DNA of 64,000 nt from assembly GCF_021531655.1 (NCBI RefSeq), contig NZ_JADYUF010000001.1, forward strand, positions 1 through 64,000. The letters are read 5' to 3'. The translations under genes were made by a program, and so were the position numbers. This DNA comes from Leyella stercorea (GTDB taxonomy: Bacteria; Bacteroidota; Bacteroidia; Bacteroidales; Bacteroidaceae). The notes under the pieces are model-generated. The model saw only the letters and a program-made list of their open reading frames with translations, searched no databases and was not told the origin of the DNA. Every line of letters begins with the position of its first letter. The first letter of the stretch is position 1. Positions 18,291 to 27,356 of this stretch are shown in pieces.

Positions 18291-20066
18291 ATGACACCAT
18301 TACTTGACGTTCAAAATGTATCGAAGGCTTTCGGGGCACATGTGCTGTTCGAGAACATCTCGTTTTCGATAGGCGAAGGCCAGCACGTAGGACTCATAGC
18401 CAAGAACGGTACGGGCAAGACTACACTCCTCTCGCTCCTCTCGGGCAAGGAATCGGTTGATTCGGGCAGCATCATATATCGCAAGGATATACGTGTGGGA
18501 TTTCTTGAGCAGCAGCCCAAGTTCGACCCTGAAGAGTCGGTACTCGACGCTTGCTTCAACCACAACGGCGACCCTGACAAGATACTCAAGGCCAAACAGA
18601 TACTTACGCAGCTGCGCATTACCGACCTCAATCAGCCTATGGGCCAATTGAGCGGCGGACAGCAGAAGCGCATAGCTCTTGCCAATGTGCTCATAACCGA
18701 GCCCGACCTGCTCATACTCGACGAGCCGACCAATCACCTCGACCTTGAGATGATAGAATGGCTCGAAGGCTACCTCTCAAGAGGCAACAAGACGCTGCTG
18801 ATGGTTACGCACGACCGATACTTCCTCGACCGCGTGTGCAACTTGATTCTCGAACTCGACAACCACACCATATATGCCTATCGCGGCAATTTCCGCTACT
18901 ATATGGAAAAGCGACAGGAGCGTATTGACACCACACGTGCCGAAATAGAACGTGCCAACAATCTGTATCGACGCGAACTGGAATGGATGCGCCGACAGCC
19001 TCAGGCACGTGGACACAAGGCCCGTTATCGCGAGGAGGCTTTCTACGACCTTGAAGCCAAGGCAAAGCAGCGCATGGAAGAACGGCAGATGCGACTCAAG
19101 TCGAAGAATGTGTACATCGGCTCCAAGATATTCGAGTGCCAATATGTATCTAAGGCTTTCGACGAGAAGGTCATACTGAAAGACTTCTACTACAACTTCC
19201 AGCGCTTCGAGAAGATGGGTATCGTAGGCAACAACGGTACAGGAAAATCCACCTTCATCAAGATGCTGCTCGGCGAGACAGAACCCGACAGCGGACAGTT
19301 TGACATAGGCGACACGGTAAGGTTCGGCTATTTCTCGCAGGACGGCATGAAGTTCAACGACCAGCAACGCGTAATAGACGTAATATCTGACATAGCCGAA
19401 TATGTCGACTATGGTGGAGGCAAGCATATCACGGCAGGACAGTTGCTACAACACTTCCTCTTCACCCCCGAGCAGCAATACGACTATGTGTACAAACTGT
19501 CGGGTGGCGAGCGCCGAAAGCTCTATCTGTGTACAGTACTGATGCGCAACCCCAACTTCCTCGTACTCGACGAGCCTACCAACGACCTCGACATACAGAC
19601 GCTGGAGGTGCTGGAGGAGTATCTGCAGGACTTCCCTGGATGCGTCATCATAGTGTCGCACGACCGATTCTTTATGGACAAGATTGTCGACCACCTGCTC
19701 GTATTCCGTGGCAACGGCGAGATAAAGGACTTTCCTGGCAATTATACCCAGTTCCGCGAATGGGAGTCGTTAAAGCCCAAGGCCGAAGCAGCCGACAAGC
19801 CTAACGCCACCTCAGAGAAGAAGGAGAAAAGAGAGTTTGTAGGCGAGCAACGACGCAAAAAGACGTATAAGGAGAAGTGCGAATTCGAGTGCCTTGAGAA
19901 GGAAATTGCGGCACTTGAACAAGAGCAGAAGGCGATAGAAGAAGAACTTTGCAGCGGAACGTTATCGATAGAACTGCTTACCGAGAAAAGCAAACGCCTG
20001 CCTATCGTAAAAGAAAACCTCGAAGAAAAGGAAATGAGGTGGCTCGAATTGTCTGAAATAGACTAA
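18291..20066 (+). CDS. ABC-F ATPase, Uup-like with C-terminal coiled coil
   Basis: A 591-residue soluble ABC-F protein with two ATPase domains and no membrane part. Domain 1: Walker A KNGTGKTT, signature LSGGQQKR, Walker B LLILDEPTNHLD. Domain 2: [29 protein letters not shown]. Between them lies the charged linker typical of ABC-F factors that reach into the ribosomal E site. Residues about 530-591 form a Glu/Lys-rich coiled coil, as in the Uup C-terminal domain that binds nucleic acid. Probable role: translation or ribosome quality function; the exact class (Uup or a relative) is inferred. Directly downstream of engB. Confidence 0.9.
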   Translation: MTPLLDVQNVSKAFGAHVLFENISFSIGEGQHVGLIAKNGTGKTTLLSLLSGKESVDSGSIIYRKDIRVGFLEQQPKFDPEESVLDACFNHNGDPDKILKAKQILTQLRITDLNQPMGQLSGGQQKRIALANVLITEPDLLILDEPTNHLDLEMIEWLEGYLSRGNKTLLMVTHDRYFLDRVCNLILELDNHTIYAYRGNFRYYMEKRQERIDTTRAEIERANNLYRRELEWMRRQPQARGHKARYREEAFYDLEAKAKQRMEERQMRLKSKNVYIGSKIFECQYVSKAFDEKVILKDFYYNFQRFEKMGIVGNNGTGKSTFIKMLLGETEPDSGQFDIGDTVRFGYFSQDGMKFNDQQRVIDVISDIAEYVDYGGGKHITAGQLLQHFLFTPEQQYDYVYKLSGGERRKLYLCTVLMRNPNFLVLDEPTNDLDIQTLEVLEEYLQDFPGCVIIVSHDRFFMDKIVDHLLVFRGNGEIKDFPGNYTQFREWESLKPKAEAADKPNATSEKKEKREFVGEQRRKKTYKEKCEFECLEKEIAALEQEQKAIEEELCSGTLSIELLTEKSKRLPIVKENLEEKEMRWLELSEID

Positions 20067-20136
20067 TCGATGCGCTTTTTTCAGAATTATTAAAAATAAA
20101 AGTGCTTAAAGATTAACGCATATAAATATTTTTGTG

Positions 20137-20144
20137 TAAGTTTG
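20137..20144 (+). promoter_or_regulatory. Probable -7 element of the glycine cleavage operon
   Basis: TAAGTTTG matching TAnnTTTG, 40 bases before lplA. No strong -33 motif. The 117-base gap from the ABC-F gene shows no glycine riboswitch-like pair of aptamers. Confidence 0.5.
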
Positions 20145-20183
20145 CAGTTGTTACCAATAACCTAACGAGATTACACATTATAT

Positions 20184-21188
20184 ATGATATACGTAACTTT
20201 AAATAATACCAAACCTAAAAGAAGGCTCACCTTCTATCTTGCCATGGAAGAATACATTGCCCGACATCTCGAAAAGGGCGAGTATTTCTTCATGTGGCAG
20301 GTAGACCCGACGGTTATCTTCGGGCGCAACCAACTCATACAAAACGAGGTGAACATAGACTACTGTCGACAGCACAACATACAGACATATCGTCGGAAAA
20401 GCGGAGGAGGCTGCGTATATGCTGATATGACCAACATTATGTTCTCCTACATCACCCCCGACGAGAATGTAAGCCTCACATTCAGCAAATATATAAATAT
20501 GGTGTCAGAAATGCTACGCAAACTCGGAATACCTGCCGAAACAAGCGGACGCAACGACATAATGATAGATGGACGCAAGGTGTCGGGCAACGCTTTCTAT
20601 CACATACCCGGACGAAGCATAGTGCATGGCACAATGCTCTACGACACCAATATAGAGAATATGGTAGGCGCAATAACACCTTCGTGCGAGAAACTTGTGT
20701 CGAAAGGAATACAAAGCGTGCGCCAACACATCACACTCCTCAAGGACCACATAAGCCTTGACATCGAAGAGTTTAAAGACTTCACACGACGCAACCTATG
20801 CAATGGCGAAATCGTACTATATGACGACGCAATAGCCCAGATAGCACACATCGAAGAAGAATATCTCACCCCAGAATTCATCTACGGCAATAACCCAAGT
20901 TACAACATAATCCGTAGCGGACGTATAGAGGGCGTTGGCGACTTCGTGATAAGCATGGAGATGAAGAACGACGTGATAAAAGACATCGACATCAAGGGCG
21001 ACTTCTTCCTGGTGGGCGACATCGGGCAACAGATTATAGCCAAACTGCAAGGTACAGCCTACACAGCAGATGCCATAAGCGCAGCCCTGCCACAGCAGCT
21101 TGACAACGTGATACTCAATCTGAAGAAGGACGACTTTGTCAGCCTTATAATGAAAAAAACACCAACTGACGTAAAGAAAAAACAATAA
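20184..21188 (+). CDS. lplA: Lipoate-protein ligase A, first gene of the gcv operon
   Basis: A 334-residue lipoate-protein ligase that activates free lipoate with ATP and attaches it to the lysine of lipoyl domains. The active-site region RRKSGGGCVYADMTN and the downstream SGNAFYHIPGRSIVHGTMLY segment, which bind lipoyl-AMP, are intact, and the C-terminal accessory domain (about 245-334) is present as in full-length LplA. It stands 24 bases before gcvT in the same operon as its likely acceptor GcvH, which points to scavenged lipoate being loaded onto the H protein. The likely promoter is just upstream. Confidence 0.92.
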   Translation: MIYVTLNNTKPKRRLTFYLAMEEYIARHLEKGEYFFMWQVDPTVIFGRNQLIQNEVNIDYCRQHNIQTYRRKSGGGCVYADMTNIMFSYITPDENVSLTFSKYINMVSEMLRKLGIPAETSGRNDIMIDGRKVSGNAFYHIPGRSIVHGTMLYDTNIENMVGAITPSCEKLVSKGIQSVRQHITLLKDHISLDIEEFKDFTRRNLCNGEIVLYDDAIAQIAHIEEEYLTPEFIYGNNPSYNIIRSGRIEGVGDFVISMEMKNDVIKDIDIKGDFFLVGDIGQQIIAKLQGTAYTADAISAALPQQLDNVILNLKKDDFVSLIMKKTPTDVKKKQ

Positions 21189-21212
21189 ACCTTACAAAAA
21201 TACTAATCTTTT

Positions 21213-22301
21213 ATGGAAAAGAAAACGTGCCTTTATGACAAACATGTAGCTCTCGGAGCCTTGATGCAGCCCTTTGGCGGCTTCATCATGCCAATCCAGT
21301 ATTCAAACATCGCCGACGAGCACTACGCTGTGCGCCGGCATTGTGGAGTGTTTGACGTCTCGCACATGGGCGAAGTGACCGTAAAGGGCCCTGATGCCGA
21401 ACGATACGTCAACCACATCTTTACCAACGACGTGCGCGGAGCCGAACCAGGCAAGATTTTCTACGGAATGATGTGCTATGAAAATGGCGGAACAGTAGAC
21501 GACCTGCTCGTATACAAGATGGCAGAGAACGACTTCTTCCTCGTTATCAATGCTGCCAACATCGACAAGGACGTAGCATGGATGGAAAGCCATCTGGAGG
21601 GATACGACGTAGAGTTCAAAAACTGCTCGGAAGACTACGGACAGCTTGCCGTGCAAGGCCCTGAGGCCGAGCAAGTGGTAGAGGAAGTATTGGGTCTGGC
21701 ATGCAAGGAACTGATATTCTACACCACCAAGACCATCGACGTGGCTGGCGAGACAATCATCATCAGTCGTACAGGCTACACAGGCGAGGACGGATTTGAA
21801 ATATACGCTTCGCACGCATACATCAACGAGCAATGGGACAAGCTCCTTGCATCGGGACGTTGCAAGCCTTGCGGACTCGGATGTCGCGACACATTGCGCT
21901 TTGAGGTAGGACTCCCGCTCTATGGCGACGAACTCTCTAACGAAATATCACCCGTTATGGCAGGATTAAGCATGTTCTGCAAGCTTGACAAACCCGAATT
22001 CATCGGCAAGGAGGCTCTTGTAGAGCAGAAGACCAACGGCGTGAGCAAGCGGGTGATAGGCATCGAACTCAGCGACCGTGCCATTCCACGCCATGGCTAC
22101 AAAATTCTGCACGAAGGCGAAGAGGTCGGCGAGGTTACTACCGGCTATCACACTATTTCTACCGACAAGTCGGTATGTATGGCACTTGTAGATGCACGCT
22201 ATGCCAAGCTTGGCACAGAGCTTGAGGTGCAAATCCGCAAAAAGACATTCCCTGGCGTAGTAGTGAAAAAGCGCTTCTACGACAAGCATTACAAGAAATA
22301 A
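21213..22301 (+). CDS. gcvT: Glycine cleavage system T protein (aminomethyltransferase)
   Basis: A 362-residue T protein. It takes the aminomethyl group from the lipoyl arm of GcvH, transfers the methylene to tetrahydrofolate and releases ammonia. The N-terminal fold with FDVSHMGEVTVKGPDAE, the GRTGYTGEDGFE segment (SRTGYTGEDGFEIYA) and the GLGCRDTLRFEVGLPLYG substrate region match the family, as does the length. Second gene of the gcv operon, 52 bases before gcvH. Confidence 0.96.
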   Translation: MEKKTCLYDKHVALGALMQPFGGFIMPIQYSNIADEHYAVRRHCGVFDVSHMGEVTVKGPDAERYVNHIFTNDVRGAEPGKIFYGMMCYENGGTVDDLLVYKMAENDFFLVINAANIDKDVAWMESHLEGYDVEFKNCSEDYGQLAVQGPEAEQVVEEVLGLACKELIFYTTKTIDVAGETIIISRTGYTGEDGFEIYASHAYINEQWDKLLASGRCKPCGLGCRDTLRFEVGLPLYGDELSNEISPVMAGLSMFCKLDKPEFIGKEALVEQKTNGVSKRVIGIELSDRAIPRHGYKILHEGEEVGEVTTGYHTISTDKSVCMALVDARYAKLGTELEVQIRKKTFPGVVVKKRFYDKHYKK

Positions 22302-22353
22302 TAGATAATTAGTGAACTAATAACTTATAAATAACTAACAACTAATAACATTT

Positions 22354-22734
22354 ATGGCAAAAGTAATTGAAGGACTCTACTATTCAGAGTCACACGAATA
22401 TGTAAAGGTAGAAGGCGAATTCGCATATGTAGGCATCACAGATTATGCCCAGAACGCACTCGGCAACGTCGTGTATGTTGACCTTCCCGAAGTAGACGAC
22501 GAAGTAGAGGCTGACGAGGATTTCGGCGCAGTAGAGAGCGTAAAGGCTGCAAGCGACCTTATCTCACCTGTATCTGGTACTGTAGTTGAGGTGAACGAAG
22601 CTCTCGAAGACAAGCCTGAATTGCTCAATGAAGATCCGTTCGAAAACTGGATTATCAAGGTTCAGCTCTCTGATACAGCCGAGCTCGACAACCTTATGGA
22701 TGCACAGGGCTACGAGGATTTCTGCAAAGCATAA
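22354..22734 (+). CDS. gcvH: Glycine cleavage system H protein (lipoyl carrier)
   Basis: A 126-residue lipoyl-domain protein that shuttles the aminomethyl intermediate between P, T and L proteins. The lipoylated residue is Lys64 in the standard motif GAVESVKAASDL. The acidic surface (DEVEADED) near the lipoyl site is typical. Its gene is followed by a 153-base spacer with a hairpin before gcvPA, the largest gap in the operon. Confidence 0.97.
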   Translation: MAKVIEGLYYSESHEYVKVEGEFAYVGITDYAQNALGNVVYVDLPEVDDEVEADEDFGAVESVKAASDLISPVSGTVVEVNEALEDKPELLNEDPFENWIIKVQLSDTAELDNLMDAQGYEDFCKA

Positions 22735-22767
22735 AGAAGTCTGATTTTAAGGAAACAATAATATAGG

Positions 22768-22836
22768 AAGTCGGGAATTAGGAGAATAGCTAAGCATTTT
22801 TCAATCACAATGTTTCAGCCTCCTGATTCCCTGCTT
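22768..22836 (+). repeat. Imperfect hairpin in the gcvH-gcvPA spacer
   Basis: Arms 22768-22784 and 22820-22836 (17 bases, three mismatches). Lies in the middle of the longest spacer inside the operon. There is no T tract, so it is more likely a processing or stability element than a terminator. Confidence 0.5.
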
Positions 22837-22887
22837 ATGATTTATTGGATTTCCGAATATTCAATTACTAAAATCCCCAATCAAACT

Positions 22888-24216
22888 ATGAACTTCAAGT
22901 ATTTTCCACATACCGAGGAAGAAATAAAGCAGATGCTTGCAAAGGCGGGAATGGAGTCGCTGGACGATCTCTACTCTGACGTGCCCGAACAGATACGTTT
23001 CAAGGGAGAGTATGACTTGCCCGAACCCTTGAGCGAAGCAGGCATACGTACATTCTTCGAGAAAATCGGCAACAAAAACCAGCGTCTCACAGTATTTGCC
23101 GGAGCAGGATGCTACGACCATTACACTCCGGCTATAGTGCCCAACATCATCTCACGCTCTGAATTTCTCACGAGCTACACCCCTTATCAGGCAGAAATTT
23201 CGCAGGGAACACTCCATTATATCTTCGAATATCAGAGTATGATGGCCGAATTGACCGGTATGGACATCTCCAACGCGTCAATGTACGACGGTTCTACCGC
23301 TACTGCCGAAGCTGCAATCATGGCTATGGCTTCGACAAAGAAGACTGATACCGTGCTTGTTTCGACCACAGTAGACCCAAAAATCGTAAATGTTGTGAAA
23401 ACTTACGCCCATTTCCACGGATTTAACGTAGAAATGATTGCCCAAAACGAGGGTGTTACCGACAAGGCACAGATGAGCGAGCGTCTTGACAAAGGTGGCG
23501 TGGCAGGCGTAATCGTACAGCAGCCCAACTATTACGGCATCGTGGAAGACTATGCCGGATATGCCGATTCGTGCCACACCAACAAGGCCCTGTTCGTTAT
23601 CAACAGCGTAGCTGCCGACCTCGCCCTGCTCAAGACTCCAGGCGAATGGGGAGCCGACATTGCAGTAGGCGACGGACAGTCGCTTGGCATTCCTATGGCA
23701 TTCGGAGGACCGTCTGTTGGCTATATGTGCTGCACCGAGAAGCTTATGCGCAAGATGCCGGGACGCATCGTAGGACAGAGTCTCGACAACCGCGGACAGC
23801 GAGTTTTCGTGCTCACTCTCCAGGCACGCGAACAGCACATACGTCGCCAGAAGGCTACTTCAAACATCTGCTCTAACGAGTCGCTCATGGCCCTGTTTGT
23901 CACCATATACATGTCGGTAATGGGCAAGGAAGGGCTCAAGGAGGCTGCACAGCTGTCGTACGACGGAGCACACTATCTGCACGACCAACTGATAGCTACA
24001 GGCAAGTTTGAGGACAAATACACACAGGGCTTCTTCAACGAGTTCTGTGTACGCTATAAGGGCAATGTCGACAGCCTGCAGAAACGCTTCATCGAATACG
24101 GAATCTTGGGCGGAATAAAGGTTGATGAGGACACACTTATGTTTGCCGTAACAGAGAAACGTACAAAGCAAGAAATTGACAAACTCGTAAATATTGTAAA
24201 GGAGGAAACGCTATGA
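22888..24216 (+). CDS. gcvPA: Glycine dehydrogenase (decarboxylating) subunit 1
   Basis: A 442-residue N-terminal-half subunit of the two-subunit glycine decarboxylase (P protein). The start at 22888 (MNFKYFPHT) is chosen because the family begins with this sequence and because the 26 upstream codons of the longer frame lie in the hairpin spacer. Conserved segments include TPYQAEISQGTLHYIFEYQS, GPSVGYM and REQHIRR. It forms the alpha part of an alpha2beta2 enzyme with GcvPB, whose start overlaps its stop by four bases (ATGA), giving coupled, equimolar translation. Confidence 0.95.
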   Translation: MNFKYFPHTEEEIKQMLAKAGMESLDDLYSDVPEQIRFKGEYDLPEPLSEAGIRTFFEKIGNKNQRLTVFAGAGCYDHYTPAIVPNIISRSEFLTSYTPYQAEISQGTLHYIFEYQSMMAELTGMDISNASMYDGSTATAEAAIMAMASTKKTDTVLVSTTVDPKIVNVVKTYAHFHGFNVEMIAQNEGVTDKAQMSERLDKGGVAGVIVQQPNYYGIVEDYAGYADSCHTNKALFVINSVAADLALLKTPGEWGADIAVGDGQSLGIPMAFGGPSVGYMCCTEKLMRKMPGRIVGQSLDNRGQRVFVLTLQAREQHIRRQKATSNICSNESLMALFVTIYMSVMGKEGLKEAAQLSYDGAHYLHDQLIATGKFEDKYTQGFFNEFCVRYKGNVDSLQKRFIEYGILGGIKVDEDTLMFAVTEKRTKQEIDKLVNIVKEETL

Positions 24217-25667
24217 ACAACCGTCTTTATGGAAATCTGATTTTTGAATTGTCGCATCCCGGCAGACGCGGTTATTCACTACCAAACAACGAGTTTGGAC
24301 ATTATGAATTGCCTGAAGCAATGCGACGCAACGAAGACGCACAATTGCCTGAGTGCGATGAGCTTACCGTAATTCGTCACTACACCAATCTTAGTGCTAA
24401 CAACTTCGGTGTCAACAACGGATTCTATCCGCTGGGCAGCTGCACAATGAAGTACAACCCCATCATCAATGAAGAGGTGGCTGCCATGCCTCAGTTTGCC
24501 GCATTGCACCCACTCCAGTCCGAACAGACATGCCAGGGAGCATTGCAGGTGTACTACGAGATGCAGAAAAGTCTGGCTGCCATCACCGGACTCTCAGAAT
24601 TCACTCTGAACCCGTTTGCCGGTGCTCATGGCGAGCTTACCGGACTCATGATCATACGTGCCTACCACCAGAGCCGTGGCGACATGAAGCGAACAAAGGT
24701 GATTGTGCCTGACTCGGCTCACGGCACCAACCCTGCTTCGGCTGCTGTATGCGGACTGGAGATTGTTGAGGTGAAATCTACAGCCGATGGCGTTGTAGAT
24801 ACCGAAGACCTGCGCGGTCTGCTTGACGACACCGTAGCTGCAATGATGATGACCAATCCTAATACTCTCGGACTTTTCGAGTGCAAGATACCAGAAATTC
24901 AGCAGCTCGTACACGAATGTGGCGGACTGATGTATTACGATGGAGCCAATCTCAATCCGATGCTCGGCGTATGTCGCCCGGGCGATATGGGATTCGACGT
25001 GATGCACATAAATCTGCACAAGACTTTCTCGACACCTCATGGAGGTGGCGGACCTGGTTCGGGTCCGGTAGGCGTGCGCAAGGGACTGGAGCAGTTCCTG
25101 CCCGTGCCTAAGGTGGCTAAGGATGGTGACACATACAAGATTGTAGGTTGCGACGAGGGCAATATACACGTGGGCGAATTCTTCGGCAACTTTGCCGTAA
25201 TGATGCGTGCTTATGCCTATATCCTCTCGCTCGGCAAGGAGCACATACGCATGGTAGGACCACTCGCAACTCTCAATGCCAACTATGTCAAGGAGTCGCT
25301 CAAGGACGTTTATGCACTACCTATCCCCACCGTTTGCAAACACGAGTTTGTATTTGACGGACTCAAGGACAAGTCGACAGGTGTGACAACTATGGACGTG
25401 GCAAAGCGCCTGCTCGACTACGGCTACCACGCTCCCACAATCTATTTCCCGCTGCTCTTCCACGAGGCAATGATGATAGAACCTACCGAGAGCGAAAGCA
25501 AGGAAACTATCGACGCATTTATCGAAGTGCTGCGACTTATTGCCGACGAAGCCAAGAACAATCCTGAGGAAGTGAAGACGGCTCCACACAATACTCCTGT
25601 AGGACGTGTTGACGACGTTCTGGCAGCCAAGCACCCTATACTCACTTGGAAACAGATGAATCAATAG
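24213..25667 (+). CDS. gcvPB: Glycine dehydrogenase (decarboxylating) subunit 2
   Basis: A 484-residue C-terminal-half subunit of the P protein, carrying the pyridoxal phosphate site. The PLP lysine is Lys270 in HINLHKTFSTPHGGGGPG. The enzyme decarboxylates glycine and passes the aminomethyl group to lipoyl-GcvH. Length and motifs are standard for the split form. Overlaps gcvPA by four bases and precedes lpd by 21 bases. Confidence 0.96.
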   Translation: MNNRLYGNLIFELSHPGRRGYSLPNNEFGHYELPEAMRRNEDAQLPECDELTVIRHYTNLSANNFGVNNGFYPLGSCTMKYNPIINEEVAAMPQFAALHPLQSEQTCQGALQVYYEMQKSLAAITGLSEFTLNPFAGAHGELTGLMIIRAYHQSRGDMKRTKVIVPDSAHGTNPASAAVCGLEIVEVKSTADGVVDTEDLRGLLDDTVAAMMMTNPNTLGLFECKIPEIQQLVHECGGLMYYDGANLNPMLGVCRPGDMGFDVMHINLHKTFSTPHGGGGPGSGPVGVRKGLEQFLPVPKVAKDGDTYKIVGCDEGNIHVGEFFGNFAVMMRAYAYILSLGKEHIRMVGPLATLNANYVKESLKDVYALPIPTVCKHEFVFDGLKDKSTGVTTMDVAKRLLDYGYHAPTIYFPLLFHEAMMIEPTESESKETIDAFIEVLRLIADEAKNNPEEVKTAPHNTPVGRVDDVLAAKHPILTWKQMNQ

Positions 25668-25688
25668 CATTCGTACACAACAATATAT

Positions 25689-27053
25689 ATGATACATTCG
25701 GATATAATTATCATAGGCTCTGGACCGGGCGGCTATCGTGCCGCCCATCATGCTGCCCTGCACGGGCTCTCGGTCACAATAATTGAGAAATCGGAGGCTG
25801 GCGGCACCTGTCTCAACCGTGGTTGCATACCTACCAAGACGCTCTGTCGCAACGCTGAAATAGTAGATATATTGCGTCATGCAGATACCTTCGGCCTTAA
25901 TGGCGAAGGCTATGCTCTCAACTTCGGCAGAGTGATGCAACGCAAACTGGAGGTTGTAAACCAACTGCGTAGCGGTGTGGAGACGCTCATGCAGACACCC
26001 GGCATAACATTTGTGCGAGGTGCAGCCTCGTTTGCCGATGCTCACACAGTTGTAGTTGGCGACGAGCAATACACAGCCGATAACATAATAATAGCCACTG
26101 GCAGCGACTCTAAATGCCCACCCATCGAGGGTACTACACTACCGGGAGTTGTCACCTCTACCGAGCTTCTCGACATCGACCACCTGCCCAAACGCCTATG
26201 CATAATAGGTGCAGGAGTCATAGGTATGGAATTCGCTTCTGTGTTCAGCAGTTTTGGCAGCAACGTCACGGTGATAGAATTCCTTAAGGAATGTCTGCCT
26301 GTTCTTGACTCTGACATAGCCAAGCGTCTGCGCCAGACCATAGGCAAGCGTGGTGTCGAATTCTACATGCAGTCGGCTGTCAAGTGTATAACTCAAACTG
26401 AGGGTGAGGAAGGTGCCAAACAACTGACAGTCAACTTCGAAAAGAAGGGCAAACCTGTCAGCATTGATGCCGACGTAGTGCTCATAGCCACAGGTCGTAA
26501 GCCGTGCACGGAGGGTCTAGCTTTGGAGAATGCCGGCATAGAATACTCTCCAAAGGGTATCGTTGTCGATGACAACTTCCAAACCAACGTCAGCGGCGTA
26601 TACGCTATTGGCGATGTAAACGGACGCTGTTTGCTGGCACATGCTGCCACTTTCCAGGGCCTGCACGTGGTAAATAGCATACTCAACCGCCCCAACGACA
26701 TTCAGTTCGACATCATGCCTTCTGCCATATTCACCAATCCTGAAGCAGCAAGCGTAGGCTTGAGCGAAGACCAGCTGAAGGCCTCACAGCATCCATACGA
26801 GTGTCGTAAGGGCTTCTACCGCTCCAACGGCAAGGCGCTCGCCATGAACGAAACTGACGGAATGATAAAACTGCTCATCGACACAGCCGAAAATCAGCGT
26901 ATCATAGGATGCCACGCCTTTGGCGCACACTCGGCAGATATGGTTCAGGAGATTTCTGCCTTGATGAACAGCGGCACTACATTGCCACAACTTGCCAATA
27001 TCATACACATCCACCCCACTCTTTCTGAGATTCTACACGATATGGCTTTGTAA
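25689..27053 (+). CDS. lpd: Dihydrolipoyl dehydrogenase (L protein, E3)
   Basis: A 454-residue flavoprotein that reoxidises the dihydrolipoyl arm of GcvH with NAD+. FAD-binding GSGPGGY at the N-terminus, redox-active Cys41 and Cys46 in GGTCLNRGCIPTK, the second nucleotide-binding GAGVIGMEFASVF and the C-terminal active-site HIHPTLSE are all present. It ends the gcv operon, so this operon encodes every protein of the glycine cleavage system plus the lipoate ligase. A perfect 23-base-arm hairpin follows 15 bases after the stop. Confidence 0.96.
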   Translation: MIHSDIIIIGSGPGGYRAAHHAALHGLSVTIIEKSEAGGTCLNRGCIPTKTLCRNAEIVDILRHADTFGLNGEGYALNFGRVMQRKLEVVNQLRSGVETLMQTPGITFVRGAASFADAHTVVVGDEQYTADNIIIATGSDSKCPPIEGTTLPGVVTSTELLDIDHLPKRLCIIGAGVIGMEFASVFSSFGSNVTVIEFLKECLPVLDSDIAKRLRQTIGKRGVEFYMQSAVKCITQTEGEEGAKQLTVNFEKKGKPVSIDADVVLIATGRKPCTEGLALENAGIEYSPKGIVVDDNFQTNVSGVYAIGDVNGRCLLAHAATFQGLHVVNSILNRPNDIQFDIMPSAIFTNPEAASVGLSEDQLKASQHPYECRKGFYRSNGKALAMNETDGMIKLLIDTAENQRIIGCHAFGAHSADMVQEISALMNSGTTLPQLANIIHIHPTLSEILHDMAL

Positions 27054-27068
27054 TAATAAACTATACAA

Positions 27069-27123
27069 ATATTCAAGTAGGAGGTAAATACTAATTATTG
27101 GTATTTACCTCCTACTTGAATAT
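27069..27123. terminator. Perfect 23-base-arm hairpin after lpd
   Basis: Arms 27069-27091 and 27101-27123 are perfect complements with a nine-base loop. Directly follows the gcv operon. No T tract on either side, but the stem is very stable; a terminator or 3' end protector. Confidence 0.75.
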
Positions 27124-27233
27124 ACTTAACCTCAGTACTTACGACAAGTACTGTAGTAATCCTATTAAAGTACTGTAGTAAAACCAACGAAGATACTATA
27201 GCATCAATAGAAAGTAAGGAATAAAACGTAACA
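27124..27233. repeat. 22-base periodic intergenic repeat, locus A
   Basis: Between the convergent lpd and hisC genes. Units beginning AAGTACTGTAGTAA at 27146 and 27168, a diverged AAGATACTATAGCA at 27190 and AAGTAAGG at 27212 are spaced exactly 22 bases. An inverted copy, CAGTACTT (27133-27140), precedes them. No open reading frame. The rest of the 303-base gap holds only the two hairpins listed and AT-rich filler (27286-27356). Confidence 0.6.
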
Positions 27234-27237
27234 AAAC

Positions 27238-27285
27238 AAAAACTCGTTGCACACCTACAATAGGAGAATATACAACGAGTTTTTT
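27238..27285. terminator. Bidirectional terminator downstream of hisC
   Basis: AACTCGTTG (27241-27249) pairs with CAACGAGTT (27273-27281), flanked by T runs on both strands (TTTTT at the right, AAAAA at the left). It can end the minus-strand hisGDC transcript and any plus-strand read-through from lpd. Confidence 0.8.
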
Positions 27286-27356
27286 GTAATTACAAATAAA
27301 TTTTAGCTTTATCTTTACATTTTCATACGGAACATATGTTTCTATCTATATGTTCT

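Noticed and set aside
20067..20183. Glycine riboswitch upstream of the gcv operon
   Set aside because: The gap is too short and shows no paired aptamer structure.
22810..22887. Longer start for gcvPA
   Set aside because: The extra 26 codons fall in a hairpin spacer and the family starts at MNFKYFPHT.
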